From: JBBROS01 sp965217935
Lineage (GTDB): Bacteria; Pseudomonadota; Alphaproteobacteria; Acetobacterales; Acetobacteraceae
DNA: 64,000 nucleotides
NCBI GenBank assembly: GCA_965217935.1
Contig: OZ244581.1
Coordinates: forward strand, 2,604,001 to 2,668,000
Direction: 5' to 3'
Shown: piece by piece, positions 16,029-25,098 of the stretch
Layout of the letters: every line of letters begins with the position of its first letter
How positions within the stretch are numbered: position 1 is the first letter of the stretch
Notes under the pieces: generated by a model
Database searches by the model: none
Seen by the model: only the letters and a program-made list of their open reading frames with translations
What the model was told of the DNA's origin: nothing
Translations under genes and position numbers: made by a program

Positions 16029-18472
16029 TGGCCCGTATGTCGCTTTGGCCGCTGTTCCTGGTCTCCGGCGCCGCGGTCGGGTTCGAGATCGCGCTAACCC
16101 GTTACTTCGCCGTCGCGAAGTGGTCGGAGTATGGCTACTGGGTGATCTCGATCGTCATGGCCGGCTTCGCCCTGAGCGGCGTATGCGTGGCGCTGGCGCG
16201 GGATTGGGCCGTTCGGCATGGCCGGGGCTTGCTGGCCTGGTTCCCGGCCCTGCTGGTCGTCGCGGCGGCGGGGGGCTACTACGGCGCCGTCATAAACCCG
16301 TTCAACCCGCTGCAATTGCAGAATGCCGCGACCTATCTGCCGCAACTCGGCAACATCGCAGTCTACTATCTCGTCCTGCTGCCGTTCTTCTTTCTGACCG
16401 GTTTCTATATCAGCCTTTATTTCGTGCTGAACGAACAGCGGATCGGCCGTGTCTACGGTTTCGACCTGACCGGCGCCGGGGCGGGCGCTGCGGCGGTCCT
16501 GGCATTGATGTTCGTCGTGCATCCCTTCCGTCTGGTTCCGGCGCTGCTGGTTCCGATTGCCGCGGCGGCGCTGCTGGGGCCGGGGCGCTGGCGTCCAGTG
16601 ATCGCCGCAGTCGCCGCGCTGATCGGCAGCGAGGCGCTGCTGCTGCTCGGCACGCAGGCGCAATACAACGATTTCAAGCCGATCTACGCGCCATCCCATG
16701 TTCCGGGCGCGCGCCAGATCGCGGAGGTCCGTTCGCCTCGCGGCCTCTACGCCCTGCTCGACGACTTCACCGAGCGGGTCGACACCGACCTGTCAAACAA
16801 CGCCGCCATGCTCGGCGTGACCGGCCCGCCGACCACGTTCGGGCTTTACCGGGACGGCGCCCGCATCGCGGCGTTGCCGAAACCCGGCCCGTCCGACGCC
16901 CGCTATGCGCCGGCCACGTTGGATGCCTTGCCCTATCTGCTGCGCCCGAAGCCGCGCCTGCTGCTCGTCGGCGCGAGCGGCGGGTTCCGCATCCAGCAGT
17001 CCCTGGCCCTGGGCGCCGCGCACGTCGATGCCCTCGAACGCGATCCGGTGCTGCGGCAAGCAGCGGAGCACGGCCTGGCCGGATCGCCGCCGCTCGGCCG
17101 CGATCCGCGCGTGCAGGTCCTGCCCGACAGCCCGCTTTCAGCCGTCGTCAACCGCGGGCCATACGACCTGATCGACATATCGGCCGATTTCCTCGGCGCC
17201 GGCGAGGCGAACGCGGCGGCCTTCACCGCTGAATCGATCGCGGCCGACTTGCGGGCGTTGGCCCCGGGCGGAATCGTGTCGATCCCGGTGTCGATCCGCG
17301 AACTGCCGGTCTACGCCATCCGCCTGCTGGCCACCGTGCGCGAGGCGCTGCGGCTCAACGGCCGCGCCGATGCGGCGGCGCGCGTGCTTGTCTACCGCTC
17401 GGCCTGGAACCTGCGCATTCTCGTGTCGAACCAGGCCTGGACCCCGGCGCAGATCGCCATCGCCAAGACATTCTGCGACGACCGGTCGTTCGACGTGTCG
17501 TTCTACCCGGGCATCGACGTCGCCGCCGCGCGCGCAGGCGTCTACAACGACCTGCCTGCGGTCGATTTCGAACGTGGCGAGGTCTCGTCGGCCGCCGGGT
17601 CGTCGGACGCAGTCGCCGATGAGGCGGGGGCCGTGCTGCGAGGCGAGCCGAGCGAGAGCCAGGCCGCGTTCAACCTGTCGCCGATCACCCTCGACCGGCC
17701 CGCCTTCTACGCGGCCCTCCGCGTGTCGCAGGCGCCGAACATCCTGCGGCGGATCGAGATCCTGCCGCAACAAGAGGTCGGCCAATTGGTCAACCTCGCC
17801 GTGCTTGGCCAGGCGGTACTGCTCGCGTTGCTGGTTCTCGCGGCGCCGTTCGCGGCGCCCCGGGTGGCAGGCCGGCAGAGCGGGCGGCGGATCACGGCGA
17901 TCGGCAAGCCGATGCTGTATTTCGGCAGCTTGGGCCTGGGCTTCCTGTTCATCGAGATCGTCCTGATCGAGCAGGCGAGCTTCTATCTCAACGACCGGAC
18001 CAGCGCCTTCGCCTTGGTGCTGACCGGCATGCTTGTGTTCTCCGGCTTCGGCAGCTTGCTGGCCGAGCGCGCCGGGCGTGTCGGCATCCGGCTCGTGACG
18101 GGCGCGATCATGGCCTGGTGCGTCCTGGCCCTGGCCGGCTTGGAACCGTTGCTGCTGCGGACGATCGGCCTGCCCTGGCCGGTTCGGGCGCTCATCCTGC
18201 TGCTGATCACGGCGCCCGTATCCTTGGCCCTTGGCATGCCCTTCCCGCTTGGCTTGTCGCGGGCCGGGCGGGCGGGCGGCGGATTCCTGCCGTGGGCCTG
18301 GGGACTGAACGGCGCGTTCTCCGTCGTGGCAACCCCGCTCGCCAACCTGATCGTGGTGCAAGGCGGCTTGAGCAGGGTTCTAGTCTGCGCCGCGATGCTC
18401 TATGGGGTAGCCGCGTTGAGTTTCCCCTCGCTGCGAAAGGCGCCCATTTGGCAATCGTCCCCCACATCCTGA
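16028..18472 (+). CDS. Membrane-embedded spermidine-synthase-like protein
   Basis: An 814-aa protein with an N-terminal block of about six membrane helices (to ~residue 205), a soluble Rossmann methyltransferase/aminopropyltransferase-like domain (about 300-480, with LLLVGASGGFRIQQSLALGA, an acidic residue in ALERDP, and DLIDIS), and a C-terminal membrane block (about 590-810). This is the multi-helix spermidine-synthase-like family whose biochemical function is unsettled. The usual glycine-rich GGGDG motif is GASGG here. The gene is coupled to the hydrolase upstream and overlaps the methyltransferase gene downstream by 25 bp. Confidence 0.75.
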   Translation: MARMSLWPLFLVSGAAVGFEIALTRYFAVAKWSEYGYWVISIVMAGFALSGVCVALARDWAVRHGRGLLAWFPALLVVAAAGGYYGAVINPFNPLQLQNAATYLPQLGNIAVYYLVLLPFFFLTGFYISLYFVLNEQRIGRVYGFDLTGAGAGAAAVLALMFVVHPFRLVPALLVPIAAAALLGPGRWRPVIAAVAALIGSEALLLLGTQAQYNDFKPIYAPSHVPGARQIAEVRSPRGLYALLDDFTERVDTDLSNNAAMLGVTGPPTTFGLYRDGARIAALPKPGPSDARYAPATLDALPYLLRPKPRLLLVGASGGFRIQQSLALGAAHVDALERDPVLRQAAEHGLAGSPPLGRDPRVQVLPDSPLSAVVNRGPYDLIDISADFLGAGEANAAAFTAESIAADLRALAPGGIVSIPVSIRELPVYAIRLLATVREALRLNGRADAAARVLVYRSAWNLRILVSNQAWTPAQIAIAKTFCDDRSFDVSFYPGIDVAAARAGVYNDLPAVDFERGEVSSAAGSSDAVADEAGAVLRGEPSESQAAFNLSPITLDRPAFYAALRVSQAPNILRRIEILPQQEVGQLVNLAVLGQAVLLALLVLAAPFAAPRVAGRQSGRRITAIGKPMLYFGSLGLGFLFIEIVLIEQASFYLNDRTSAFALVLTGMLVFSGFGSLLAERAGRVGIRLVTGAIMAWCVLALAGLEPLLLRTIGLPWPVRALILLLITAPVSLALGMPFPLGLSRAGRAGGGFLPWAWGLNGAFSVVATPLANLIVVQGGLSRVLVCAAMLYGVAALSFPSLRKAPIWQSSPTS

Positions 18473-19356
18473 CCCGCCGCAGCCTGCTGGCAGCGACGGC
18501 CGCCGTTCCCATCGCCGGCATCGCGCGGGCAGCCTCGGGCGCTTGGACCCGCGACGCTTTTCTTGAGGCGATGCGCCAATCCGGCCGGCCGGCCGAACTC
18601 TCGGAGGCGCAGTTCCAGGCCATCCAGGCGCGCAAGCCGGCAGCGTTGCAGCGGATCGAGAGCTACCTGAAGCAGCGCCTCGGCGCCGCCGACCCCGCCG
18701 TCATGCAGGCGTTCGAGCAAGTTCCGCGCGAGTATTACCAGTATGTCTATTCCGACCACCGCTCCCAGGCCGGCGTCGCCTACGAGGAGGAGGCGAAGCC
18801 CTGGGCCATCGGCTACGGTTCGGCGCTGTCGGACTATCTCGGCCAGGCGTATATGACCCAAGTCTGCAAGCCGCAGCCGGGCGACGTCACGCTTGAGATC
18901 GGCACGGGCAGCGGGTTTCAAAGCTCGCTGCTGTCCCGGGTGGCGAAGCGGAGCTACTCGATCGAGATCATCGAGCCGCTGGGCCGGGCCGTGTCCAGGA
19001 TCTTTGCCCCGCTCGGTTACGACAATATCGAGACCCGCGTGGGAGACGGGTATTTCGGCTGGCCGGAGGTGACGGACGGGTTCGACATCATCATCGTCAC
19101 CTGCGCGGCGCAGTATGCGCCGCCGGAGCTGTTCAAGCAGTTGAAGCCCGGCGGGCGGATGCTGATCCCGATCGGCCAGCCGTTCAAGCGCGGCCAGATC
19201 CTATACGTCTATACCAAGGATGCGGAGGGGAAGGTGCATTCCCGCAAGGACGTCGGGGTGTTCTTCATCCCGATGACCGGCGTGATGATGAACCAGCCGA
19301 AACCCGCGGGCAGGCCCGCCGCAGCGCCCCCGCCTGCGGCGCCGACGGAAGGGTAA
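18448..19356 (+). CDS. Exported protein-L-isoaspartate O-methyltransferase-like protein
   Basis: PCMT-family methyltransferase that in its classical form repairs isoaspartyl residues. The SAM-binding motif is LEIGTGSGFQSSLLS, with SIEIIEPLGR and FDIIIVTCAA following. The N-terminus (HILTRRSLLAATAAVP...IARAA) is a twin-arginine type signal, so the protein appears to be exported, which is unusual for a SAM-dependent enzyme. TTG 18448 with CGAAAGG upstream is the best start; it lies inside the end of the preceding gene. The C-terminal ~25 residues are Pro/Ala-rich. Family members with such leaders are known as annotations; their role is unclear. Confidence 0.75.
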   Translation: MAIVPHILTRRSLLAATAAVPIAGIARAASGAWTRDAFLEAMRQSGRPAELSEAQFQAIQARKPAALQRIESYLKQRLGAADPAVMQAFEQVPREYYQYVYSDHRSQAGVAYEEEAKPWAIGYGSALSDYLGQAYMTQVCKPQPGDVTLEIGTGSGFQSSLLSRVAKRSYSIEIIEPLGRAVSRIFAPLGYDNIETRVGDGYFGWPEVTDGFDIIIVTCAAQYAPPELFKQLKPGGRMLIPIGQPFKRGQILYVYTKDAEGKVHSRKDVGVFFIPMTGVMMNQPKPAGRPAAAPPPAAPTEG

Positions 19357-19385
19357 TTGGCAGACGCTCTCGCGGCTGGACCGGT

Positions 19386-20171
19386 CTAGCGCCCTTCAAA
19401 CTTAGGCCGGCGTTTCTCCCGGAAAGCCTGAAGCCCTTCAGCGAAATCATGGCTTTCGAGGGCTGTCTGCCGTTCGGCCAGCAGCCGGCTGCTCTTGTGC
19501 TGATCGATCGACAGGGCCGCGTTGAGGGCGCGGAGCTGGCTTTTGGCGGCCGCCACCGAAAGCGGCGCGTTCTCGGCGATCCGCCTGGCCATGCTATAGG
19601 CGAAGGCGTCCAGTTCGTCTTCCGCAACGAGATGGTTGATCAGCCCCGCGGCCAGGGCGCGATCTGCCGGCACCGGGTCCGCCGTGGCGAACATCTCCAT
19701 CGCGAGCGGCAAGCCGCCACGCAACAGAACGTTGAGCAAACCGCTCTGGTCGTAGGGCAGGCCGAGGCGGGCAGGGGTGAAGGCAAGCGTGCAGCTCGGG
19801 TCGGCGATGGCGATGTCGCAGCGAAGGGCCAAATCGGTTCCTCCGCCCCATGCCGTCCCGTGCAGCATGGCGATGACCGGTGCCCGGCAGGTCTCGACCG
19901 CGTGAAACAAGCCCTGAAGCGCGCCATCGGCGTGCAGTGGATCGGCGCCGGGCGACAGCTCGTTGATGTCGAAGCCCGCGCACCAGACGGACTGGCCTGG
20001 TCCGGCGCGCAGGATGACCGCCCGGGACCGGCGTGCTTCGATGGCATGGAATGCGTCCATCAGCTTGGCCAGAGTCTCGGCGCCAAGCGCGTTGCGCCGC
20101 TTTGCATCGGACATCGTGATCGTCGCGATGGCATTGTCGAAGCACAGCCCGACGGTCGCGTCCGTAAGCAT
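19386..20171 (-). CDS. Enoyl-CoA hydratase/isomerase family, methylmalonyl-CoA decarboxylase-like
   Basis: A 261-aa crotonase-fold protein. It most resembles E. coli methylmalonyl-CoA decarboxylase (ScpB/YgfG): the oxyanion-hole strand HGTAWGGGTDLALRCD, the active-site LGLPYDQSG with the conserved Tyr, and the C-terminal FREKRRPKFEGR ending. However, the AGHDIHEL segment of the E. coli enzyme, which holds a proposed catalytic His, reads AGFDINEL here, so activity may differ. Start ATG 20171; a GTG at 20177 is also possible. It stands at the end of the minus-strand polysaccharide genes but is not obviously related to them. Confidence 0.75.
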   Translation of the reverse strand: MLTDATVGLCFDNAIATITMSDAKRRNALGAETLAKLMDAFHAIEARRSRAVILRAGPGQSVWCAGFDINELSPGADPLHADGALQGLFHAVETCRAPVIAMLHGTAWGGGTDLALRCDIAIADPSCTLAFTPARLGLPYDQSGLLNVLLRGGLPLAMEMFATADPVPADRALAAGLINHLVAEDELDAFAYSMARRIAENAPLSVAAAKSQLRALNAALSIDQHKSSRLLAERQTALESHDFAEGLQAFREKRRPKFEGR

Positions 20172-20185
20172 TGTCACACGGGAGA

Positions 20186-21331
20186 CTATTGACCAAGGCT
20201 GTGCGCGAGTCGAGAGTCCTGGGCAGTTGACGACAGGTTGCCCTCCCGGCGCGAACCGCTGTCGTAAAGGCAGGCCCAGGCGTCGAGCATTCTCTGCTGG
20301 CTGAACTCTGCCTCGGCGCGGGAGCGGTTCGCGGCGCCGAGTTCCAGCCGCAGTGAAGGGTCGACGATGAGCCTCCGGATCGCCGCGCCGAGAGCCTCAT
20401 GATCCAAGCCGACCACCAACCCCCGCTGCTCGTTCGGCAGCATGGCGGCGATGTCGCCGACATCGGTCGCCGCAACCGGCAGCCCGGCGGCCATCGCCTC
20501 CAGCAAGGAGATCGGCATCTGCTCCGTGTCAGACGACATGGCGAACGCGTCGAGCCCGCGCAGGATCGGCGCCGGGTCGGCCCTGTGCCCGGCAAAATGA
20601 ACCTGGCTGGCGATGCCGAGCTGCGCCGCGTCCTGTTCGAGCCGGGGCCGCTCAGGGCCGTCGCCGACGATGACCAGCCTCGCAGGGCGCCCGCGGGTCG
20701 CGGCGGCGAAGGCGTGCAGGAGGCGGGAGATGTTCTTTTCCGCCCGCAATGCCGAGACGGCGCCGACGACCGGCCCGGCGCCGGGCCATGTCTCGGCCGG
20801 ACCGCGCTGGAAATGGCTGAGCTCGACGCCGTTGGGGACGTATCGGACGCGGCTCGGCGACAGCCGCCACGTCTCCGTCGCGATGCGGTAGAGCGTTCGC
20901 GAGGGAACGGCGACGGTGCGGCCAGCCAAAGCCATCCGGCGCATCCAAGCCCGCCGCGGCATCTGCCGCACGCGCTCTTCAGGCCCGAAGCCGTCTTCGG
21001 CGTGAACGTGGCGCGCCAGTGCCAGCCGGCTCGCGATCGCCCATTCGATCGTGCCCCAGTTGCTCGTCACCAGCGCCGACGGGCGGACAGCCCGGAGCAT
21101 CCCGCGAAGGACGCGGACATTGTGCAGCGTATGGCCCTTGCGCAGGGGAACGTCCGGGAACTGCACGTCAAGCCCCGGATTGAGCCGCTCGCGGCAGGCC
21201 AGGTTGCCATCCATCGCGACGATCATGTGCCGCCAGCGCGGCCCGAAGTAGTTGGCGATGGTGGCGAACCGGACTTGCGCCCCGCCGACCGCGAAGGTCG
21301 AGAAGGCGTGCAGGAGCAGCGGCGCGGGCAT
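20186..21331 (-). CDS. Glycosyltransferase family 4
   Basis: A 381-aa GT-B glycosyltransferase. The N-terminal domain has the glycine-rich GGAQVRFATIANYFG acceptor-binding loop; the C-terminal domain has VGAVSALRAEKNISRLL and the nucleotide-sugar site SSDTEQMPISLLEAMAAGLPV, with the EX7E glutamates. It probably adds a sugar during exopolysaccharide or glycan assembly in the cytoplasm. Its ATG overlaps the stop of the truncated oxidoreductase gene upstream (ATGA), which itself overlaps the deacetylase stop. Donor and acceptor are unknown. Confidence 0.88.
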   Translation of the reverse strand: MPAPLLLHAFSTFAVGGAQVRFATIANYFGPRWRHMIVAMDGNLACRERLNPGLDVQFPDVPLRKGHTLHNVRVLRGMLRAVRPSALVTSNWGTIEWAIASRLALARHVHAEDGFGPEERVRQMPRRAWMRRMALAGRTVAVPSRTLYRIATETWRLSPSRVRYVPNGVELSHFQRGPAETWPGAGPVVGAVSALRAEKNISRLLHAFAAATRGRPARLVIVGDGPERPRLEQDAAQLGIASQVHFAGHRADPAPILRGLDAFAMSSDTEQMPISLLEAMAAGLPVAATDVGDIAAMLPNEQRGLVVGLDHEALGAAIRRLIVDPSLRLELGAANRSRAEAEFSQQRMLDAWACLYDSGSRREGNLSSTAQDSRLAHSLGQ

Positions 21332-21594
21332 CAGCTTGCGTGGACCCGGATCGCGCGCTCGATGAAGCGCGCCGGGTCAGCGACGGGCGACCAGCCCAAG
21401 CCCTGCTTGACGCCCGACGTGTCGAAGCGGGCGAGCATCCCATGCGAAATCTCAATCGCAGGCCCGGCAAGGGACCGGGCCGCGGACTCGTTCGGGTCCA
21501 CGACGGCGGTGACCTGGAGGCCCGGAAGGCTGCCGATCGCGTCCGAATGCACGCGCGAGATATAGCCCGCGCCGACAAGGCAAACCCGGCTCAT
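21331..21594 (-). pseudogene. Collapsed Gfo/Idh-epimerase-type gene (87 aa)
   Basis: The first ~40 residues (CLVGAGYISRVHSDAIGSLP, then VTAVVDPN) are the NAD-binding start of a Gfo/Idh/MocA oxidoreductase. From residue ~44 the sequence changes to ISHGMLARFDTSGVKQGLGW...FIERAI, which resembles the C-terminal end of an NAD-dependent sugar epimerase. A full protein needs about 350-700 residues, so the middle appears deleted in frame. Both 4-bp overlaps with neighbouring genes are kept, so the remnant is still translationally coupled. It cannot have the original activity. Confidence 0.7.
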
Positions 21595-22652
21595 GGCGCG
21601 CGCCGCCGGGCAGACAAGGTCATGGCGGTCTCAGACAGCTTGGCAGACCGGCCGCCGATCGTTTCATGGAAGTAGCGCAAGAAATCCTCGATGCGTTGAA
21701 GGAATGCCGTTCGTTCGGCAGGCGTCCGGACGTAATGCGTCGAGCCGGGAAGAAGCGTGGAGCTATGGAGCGTCAGCATGAACAGACGCTCCCGCCGGGC
21801 GAGCGCCGCGTCCGTCAGGCGGATCATGTCTGCCAAGGCATGCCCCTCGGGACTCAGGCGAAGGCGCTCGAGCAGAGCCAGGCGCGCGGCGATCCCGGGC
21901 AGATGCAGCGTGCGCCCGATCGGCCGTTCGAGCCGGGGAAACAGGCGCGGCCCATAGCGTGAGAAGCGGCCGGAGAACCCGGCGGAAAGCGGCATCTCGA
22001 TGATGCCCTCCGGCGTTTCGAACGGCTGGCCGGTCCAGCTTCGGAAGTTCGGTCCGCCGATCGCCGTGAAATCCGTGAACGGCACCAGGCTGGTGTCAAT
22101 TCTATAGCCGAGGTCGGCGAGAATGCCGGGCGTGCGCCGGCCGATCCCGTAGGCGCCGGCTTTGAAAATAATCGGCGCCGTGCCGAACGCGCTTTCGATC
22201 GCGCGCGTCAACGTCTCGATCTTGCGCTGTTCGAGGCCGCTTGGAAGGTTGCACGCGAAGGCGTGCCAGGGATGGACCTGCTCCTCGATCGGAGGCGTCA
22301 CCCAGGGATGCAGGTGGGCGCCGATCTCGCATCGGCCGCTGTCGGCGATTGATCGCAGCAGCGTGGCGGCTTCGGGCGTCGATGCGACAGGGTAGTCGAT
22401 CAGGTAGGCGGGCCGAACGCCGTAGCGGTCAAAGATCGACTGCAAGACGGGGATCGACTGGACGTTGGTCACCGCCCGGCTCGCCGGGTTGGGCGGCGCC
22501 GTCCAGTCGAACTCTTCCTCCGTGTCGATCACGACGAGCAGCGTCGGCCGCCAATCCACCGGAACGGTCAGGAACCGCTGGCCTTCGAACAGCGTCTGCG
22601 CCGGTCTCGTCGACCCGGCTCTCGGGGCTGCGGCTATCGTATCGCTCAACAA
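21591..22652 (-). CDS. Polysaccharide deacetylase family protein (WalW-like)
   Basis: A 353-aa NodB-fold protein without a signal peptide. The metal-site pattern is recognisable: VVIDTEEEFDW (first Asp), GAHLHPWVTP (His pair) and, late, FMLTLHSSTLLPG (His). These match the cytosolic deacetylase-like proteins found in exopolysaccharide clusters, which trim N- or O-acetyl groups from glycans; substrate unknown. The start is TTG 22652 (or TTG 22649). It opens the minus-strand polysaccharide unit and is divergent from the flippase gene. Confidence 0.8.
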   Translation of the reverse strand: MLSDTIAAAPRAGSTRPAQTLFEGQRFLTVPVDWRPTLLVVIDTEEEFDWTAPPNPASRAVTNVQSIPVLQSIFDRYGVRPAYLIDYPVASTPEAATLLRSIADSGRCEIGAHLHPWVTPPIEEQVHPWHAFACNLPSGLEQRKIETLTRAIESAFGTAPIIFKAGAYGIGRRTPGILADLGYRIDTSLVPFTDFTAIGGPNFRSWTGQPFETPEGIIEMPLSAGFSGRFSRYGPRLFPRLERPIGRTLHLPGIAARLALLERLRLSPEGHALADMIRLTDAALARRERLFMLTLHSSTLLPGSTHYVRTPAERTAFLQRIEDFLRYFHETIGGRSAKLSETAMTLSARRRAP

Positions 22653-22755
22653 ACGGTCAGTCTCCCCCCGGCCGCACCATGCGACGGCAGCGTTTTACCT
22701 GCGTATCGTTAAAACATCGTACACGAGAGGGGCGTAAGCTGAAAGCCATGATGAA

Positions 22756-22782
22756 CGGAAGAGCTTCCGGATGCGCTATAAT
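22756..22782 (+). promoter_or_regulatory. Candidate promoter with overlapping palindrome
   Basis: A consensus TATAAT (22777-22782) lies in an unusually AT-rich spacer. Just upstream is the inverted repeat CGGAAG-AG-CTTCCG (22756-22769), placed where a bound protein would cover the spacer of the promoter. No good -35 hexamer is visible, which fits an activator- or repressor-controlled promoter driving the flippase gene. Confidence 0.4.
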
Positions 22783-22878
22783 ATATTTCCTACCAATACC
22801 CCAGGTTGTGTGTTGCCCTGTGTCTCTCTACCAGTTCGGGTCCCGTCGCGTGCTGTCGGATAGGTTGTGTTTGGGTCG

Positions 22879-25032
22879 ATGGACATGAGCGCCGAAACGG
22901 AAGCTGAGCGCCGGCCGAATACGAAGGGCTCATCGCCGAAGCTCGGGCGCCTGCTGCAAGATTCCTCGCTCTACTTGATCGGCAACGTCACGGTTCGCGC
23001 GGTCGGGTTCCTGGCAATCCCGTTCTATTCGCGATTTCTAAGCCCGGCGCAGTACGGTTTGATCGAATTGGTCGAACTGAGCACGCAGACGGTCGCGATC
23101 GCGTTCGGGCTTCAGGCGATTGGCGCGGCGCTGAGCCGATTGTTCCATGACCAGCAGACAGCGGAGAACGAGCAGGCCGTCGTTTCCACGTCCCTGATTG
23201 CAACCGGGATACTGAGCGCGCTGGTGACGATCGTTGCCGTGATCGGCGCACGACCGATCAGCATGTTGGTCTTTCATGACGACACCTGGGTTCGATTGCT
23301 GCAAGCCGCGTTTGTGGCGATGTTCTTCAGCAACATGATCGAGGTCGTGCTCGTTTACGAACGCATCCGGGACAACGCAGGCTTTTTTCTGAGATACACC
23401 ATAATTACGCTGTTCCTGACACTCGGTCTCAACGTCTTGTTCATCGGAGTCTTGGACGCCGGCGTTTGGGGTTTTGTAAGCAGCAAGTTGGTGGTGACAA
23501 GCGCAAGCTGCGCCTTTCTCCTGCTTCGAATGCGCCGCGACGTTGGTTGGAGGTGGCGCCGGATCTTCGTGCCGGAGCTGGTTCGGTTCGGCGCCCCGCT
23601 CGTGCTGTCCAGCCTGTCGTATTTTGCCATCCATTTCTCGGACCGGTTCTTTCTCAGCTCCTCGGTGAGCTTGGCCGAGCTTGGGCGATATGCGCTCGCG
23701 TATAAGTTTGCCATTCTCGTGAGCGCCTTGGTCGGGGACAGCTTCGCCAAGAGCTGGAACGCAACGCTCTATCGCTACGTCGGGCAAGCAAACTGGCGAG
23801 AGCAGTTTGCTCATATCGGCGCATATTTTAGCTACGTCCTGTTCGCGACGGGCCTCGCCATTGCTTTGTTCAGCCCTGAGCTGCTGCATGTCATGGTCCC
23901 GCCGGACTACTTTCCGCCGCCATTCCTGCTGCCGATTATCATCGCTTCGTATCTAGCGCGCGAGATCGGGGATTTTTTCCGCGCGCTTCTGCTGATCAAT
24001 AAAAGGTCTGGTCTGGTAGGGAACATAGCGCTGAGCGGCGCGGTGACGAACGTCGCGCTCAACATCGTTCTGATTCCAACTTACGGAATATACGGGGCGG
24101 CCATCTCCACGTTTCTGACGTGGTTCTCATATATGATCGTCTGCTGGATCGTCTCGAACGCCGAACATAGATTGCCGATCAGTATCGCTGCTTATGTCAG
24201 GCTCGCGATGCTCGTGATGGCGATTTACATCCTGGGCACATTGACACGGACATCCTCGCTTCCAGCGCAGATTCTGCTCGATGCGTCTTGGTCAATTTTC
24301 TTCTGCCTGCTTGCGGCGCCAGTGTTTCTATCGTCGGCTGAGCAATGCGGAGTCATTTCTTTCGTTGTCTCGATCATGTCCCGAATGATCATATCGGATG
24401 GCCTTGTTTCATCGTCTGGCCAATCGGCTGGGCAGACATTGTTGTTGATCGAATCACCCAGGATACATTGCCAGGACCAACGCTTGCTTCGGCATGGGCG
24501 GCTTGCCGATGACCTGGCTTTGATCGGCATGGCCACCGTCGCGGTAAACGATCTGCAATGCTTGCCGGTTGCGAGGTTTCGGCTTCACTGGTTGATTGCC
24601 GCTTGCAAGGCGGCGAGCCGCGAAGCTGGCATCGGATCGGTTCTGCTGACAATTGGTCCGTATGGTCTTCACCATCTCGTCGCTGCGGCGATCAAGTGCC
24701 GTATCGGCACGCCTTGGATTGCCGACCTGAGGCCAGAGCCGCATGAGGACCAGCCATCGCCTTCTTTAATCGGTGCGGCTTTTCGCAGCATAATTCAACG
24801 AGCGGTGATCATGAATGCAGATGTGTTGCTCATCAATGAAGAGAAAGATGCGCGGCTGCTCAAGACACGGTTTCCAGATTGCCCCTTGAAGGTCCAGATC
24901 GTTGCTTCTGATGGATCAGATGGCGGCGCTCGGAGCCGGAATGGCGAAATCGGTTCGAACATTCAGAGCTTTGCGCAAATTATTCAAGATTTTCGGGCCA
25001 ATCAGCGCATCCGTGAGGCGCAACATGCCTGA
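22879..25032 (+). CDS. Polysaccharide flippase fused to a half glycosyltransferase
   Basis: A 717-aa protein. Residues ~20-490 are a MOP-superfamily flippase (Wzx-like): 12-14 membrane helices starting SSLYLIGNVTVRAVGFLAIP, with the IPTYGIYGAAISTF block. After a short linker, residues ~510-690 look like the N-terminal Rossmann half of a GT4 glycosyltransferase (TIGPYGLHHLVAAAIKCRIG, TPWIADLRPEP, MNADVLLINEE). The donor-sugar half is absent. The codon use is more AT-rich than neighbouring genes, suggesting foreign origin. The start could be GTG 22867, ATG 22879 or ATG 22885. Flippase function is likely; the appended half-domain is probably inactive as an enzyme. Confidence 0.8.
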   Translation: MDMSAETEAERRPNTKGSSPKLGRLLQDSSLYLIGNVTVRAVGFLAIPFYSRFLSPAQYGLIELVELSTQTVAIAFGLQAIGAALSRLFHDQQTAENEQAVVSTSLIATGILSALVTIVAVIGARPISMLVFHDDTWVRLLQAAFVAMFFSNMIEVVLVYERIRDNAGFFLRYTIITLFLTLGLNVLFIGVLDAGVWGFVSSKLVVTSASCAFLLLRMRRDVGWRWRRIFVPELVRFGAPLVLSSLSYFAIHFSDRFFLSSSVSLAELGRYALAYKFAILVSALVGDSFAKSWNATLYRYVGQANWREQFAHIGAYFSYVLFATGLAIALFSPELLHVMVPPDYFPPPFLLPIIIASYLAREIGDFFRALLLINKRSGLVGNIALSGAVTNVALNIVLIPTYGIYGAAISTFLTWFSYMIVCWIVSNAEHRLPISIAAYVRLAMLVMAIYILGTLTRTSSLPAQILLDASWSIFFCLLAAPVFLSSAEQCGVISFVVSIMSRMIISDGLVSSSGQSAGQTLLLIESPRIHCQDQRLLRHGRLADDLALIGMATVAVNDLQCLPVARFRLHWLIAACKAASREAGIGSVLLTIGPYGLHHLVAAAIKCRIGTPWIADLRPEPHEDQPSPSLIGAAFRSIIQRAVIMNADVLLINEEKDARLLKTRFPDCPLKVQIVASDGSDGGARSRNGEIGSNIQSFAQIIQDFRANQRIREAQHA

Positions 25033-25098
25033 TCGCGCCTGCTGTCGATCCAGCAACCGGACGTTTGCGTTGGCCTGGCTGCAAGGGAGTGAGGCGTC

